DNA from: Oceanobacillus sojae
GTDB taxonomy: Bacteria > Bacillota > Bacilli > Bacillales > Amphibacillaceae
NCBI RefSeq assembly: GCF_007991515.1
Contig: NZ_BJYM01000001.1
Coordinates: 124,001-188,000 of the forward strand
DNA length: 64,000 bases
Direction of reading: 5' to 3'
Part shown: positions 62,938 through 64,000 of the stretch, in pieces
Numbering within the stretch: position 1 is the first letter of the stretch
Layout of the letters: each line of letters starts with the position of its first letter
Program-made: the position numbers and the translations under genes
The notes under the pieces: generated by a model
The model's input: only the letters and a program-made list of their open reading frames with translations
What the model was told of the DNA's origin: nothing
Database searches by the model: none

Positions 62938-63831
62938 ATGGAACTGCGTCAATTGAAATATTTTGTTGCGGTAGCAGAACGGGAACATGTATCAGAGGCT
63001 GCATTGGAACTGCACGTTGCCCAGTCGGCAATCAGCCGGCAAATTTCAAATTTAGAAAATGAATTAGGAGTGCAGCTTTTTGAAAGGGTCGGGAGAAATG
63101 TACATTTAACATCTATCGGAAAAATATTCTTAACACATATAAAATCTGCTTTAAAGGGGTTGGATTATGCGAAAAAGCAGGTGGATGAATATCTGGATCC
63201 TGAACGCGGCTCGATAAAAATCGGATTCCCAACAAGTCTGGCAAGCAACCTCTTGCCAACCGTACTATCAGCTTTTAAGAAAAGCTATCCAAATATCCGA
63301 TTTCAATTAAGACAGGGCTCTTATAATTTTTTAATTGAGGCAGTCAGGAACAGAGAAATTGATTTAGCCTTTCTTGGTCCTGTACCCGATAATCAACCTG
63401 ATATTATTGGCAAGGTTCTTTTTATGGAAAATTTTTATGCCCTTATTCCCAGTTCTCATCCTAAATCTGCAGAAGAAAAAATTTCTGCACAAGCTTTAGA
63501 ACATGAAAATTTCGTGTTGTTTCCTGAAGGATATGTACTTCACCAGCTTGTTATTGATTTTTGCATCCGTTCAGGCTTCACACCAAATATTTATTCTCAG
63601 GGCGAGGATTTAGATGCTATTAAAGGACTTGTAGCAGCCGGAATGGGGATTACTTTGCTTCCAGAAAGTGCTTTTAATGATTTAAACACTGCTTACAGTT
63701 CTAAAGTAGCGATTGATAACTCCCCTTTAAAACGGACAGTCGGGATTATTATTCCAAAAAACCGTAATCTCGCCCCTTCTGAAATGGTTTTTTATAATTT
63801 TATTCAGGATTATTTTGGGGTTGGGGAATAA
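62938..63831 (+). CDS. gltC: LysR-type transcriptional activator GltC
   Basis: Activator of gltAB in response to 2-oxoglutarate/glutamate balance. 297 residues: LysR helix-turn-helix (MELRQLKYFVAVAEREHVSEAALELHVAQSAISRQISNLE region, residues 1-40) and a periplasmic-binding-like effector domain (about 88-290) with RNREIDLAFLGP. GAGGTGG ribosome site. Divergent orientation and spacing to gltA are those of B. subtilis gltC. Ends before a bidirectional terminator. Confidence 0.95.
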   Translation: MELRQLKYFVAVAEREHVSEAALELHVAQSAISRQISNLENELGVQLFERVGRNVHLTSIGKIFLTHIKSALKGLDYAKKQVDEYLDPERGSIKIGFPTSLASNLLPTVLSAFKKSYPNIRFQLRQGSYNFLIEAVRNREIDLAFLGPVPDNQPDIIGKVLFMENFYALIPSSHPKSAEEKISAQALEHENFVLFPEGYVLHQLVIDFCIRSGFTPNIYSQGEDLDAIKGLVAAGMGITLLPESAFNDLNTAYSSKVAIDNSPLKRTVGIIIPKNRNLAPSEMVFYNFIQDYFGVGE

Positions 63832-63876
63832 AGAAAAATGAAAAACATCGCTTAAAATGATAGATAGCAGATATAA

Positions 63877-63915
63877 AAACAGGCTTCTATTTGTTTTTCA
63901 AATAGAAGCCTGTTT
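63877..63915. terminator. Bidirectional terminator after gltC
   Basis: Perfect 17-bp stem AAACAGGCTTCTATTTG and its complement with a 5-base T loop, between gltC and a convergent partial gene. Confidence 0.88.
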
Positions 63916-63932
63916 AAAAACTCTCTTATAAT

Positions 63933-64000
63933 CTATAATTTACGAACCATTTTTATAATAACATCTGCTGCATTCTTTGCAGCTTTTTCTAAAAATACGT
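63933..64000 (-). CDS. C-terminal end of an unidentified protein (cut by window edge)
   Basis: An open frame on the minus strand enters from the window edge and ends with VFLEKAAKNAADVIIKMVRKL and a TAG stop at 63933-63935, 18 bases from the shared terminator. The helical, protein-like tail and convergent terminator favour a real gene; 22 residues are too few to name it. Confidence 0.5.
   Translation of the reverse strand, partial: VFLEKAAKNAADVIIKMVRKL

Noticed and set aside
1-64000. CRISPR array, tRNA or rRNA genes, prophage, toxin-antitoxin or restriction systems
   Set aside because: No regularly spaced repeats, no tRNA-like cloverleaf or rRNA sequence noticed, and all sizeable genes belong to core Bacillaceae families.

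Overview
The window reads as chromosomal core sequence of an endospore-forming, low-GC Gram-positive of the Bacillaceae. The order of genes from resDE through spmAB, scpAB, lysA, spoVA, sigF, dacF, fur, the yqj/bkd block and glnRA to gltAB-gltC follows the Bacillus subtilis 'ypu/yqk/yqj/yqi' and 'yn' regions. Gene content, low GC and the style of intergenic repeats suggest an Oceanobacillus/Virgibacillus-type halotolerant genus. That genus assignment is inference from gene order and protein resemblance only. Most genes are on the minus strand. I see no tRNA, rRNA, CRISPR array, prophage or intact insertion sequence.

Layout: 1-6.7 kb holds the respiratory regulator pair resDE and the cytochrome c maturation genes resA-resB-resC, then rluB. 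7.2-19.9 kb is a sporulation and cell-division stretch: spmAB-dacB, the condensin partners scpAB, a YjcZ micropeptide, ribT, ppiB, lysA, a shortened spoVA operon (AA, AB, AF only) and the dacF/spoIIAA-spoIIAB-sigF block with a clear sigma-H promoter. 20-28 kb has a dehydrogenase, pdp-deoB (deoxynucleoside breakdown), xerD-yqzK, a fructosamine kinase family gene, fur with a consensus promoter, spoIIM and nudF. 28.9-38.7 kb holds stand-alone metabolic and repair genes (yqkF, yqjQ, a GDPD, rnz, an aldehyde dehydrogenase, dinB, a PepT-like peptidase, the Prli42 micropeptide, yqjA, brxB).

38.8-48.5 kb is the branched-chain keto-acid operon bcd-buk-lpdV-bkdAA-bkdAB-bkdB with its regulator bkdR and yqzF. 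It makes branched acyl-CoA from Leu/Ile/Val and could convert it to acids with ATP gain, but ptb is not there. 48.8-63.8 kb is nitrogen and amino-acid metabolism: an aspartate kinase, glnR-glnA behind two GlnR operators, ynbB-hflX, spoVK, and glutamate synthase gltA-gltB divergent from gltC. A decayed membrane-protein gene lies between the aspartate kinase and glnA.

The most notable signals are these. (1) A BkdR homologue has lost the GAFTGA sigma-54 contact loop and one of the two arginine-finger positions, and no -24/-12 promoter is visible upstream of bcd. (2) A family of small repeats bounded by GTTCAAAAA/TTTTTGAAC inverted ends occurs at least five times between genes, once inside the leader of the spoIIA operon. 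(3) A second intergenic repeat family occurs, one copy forming a 168-bp palindrome. (4) There are lineage-specific gaps relative to B. subtilis: no ptb, no spoVAC/AD/AE, and no ribDEAH beside ribT. I found no defence system or other clearly undescribed multigene system.
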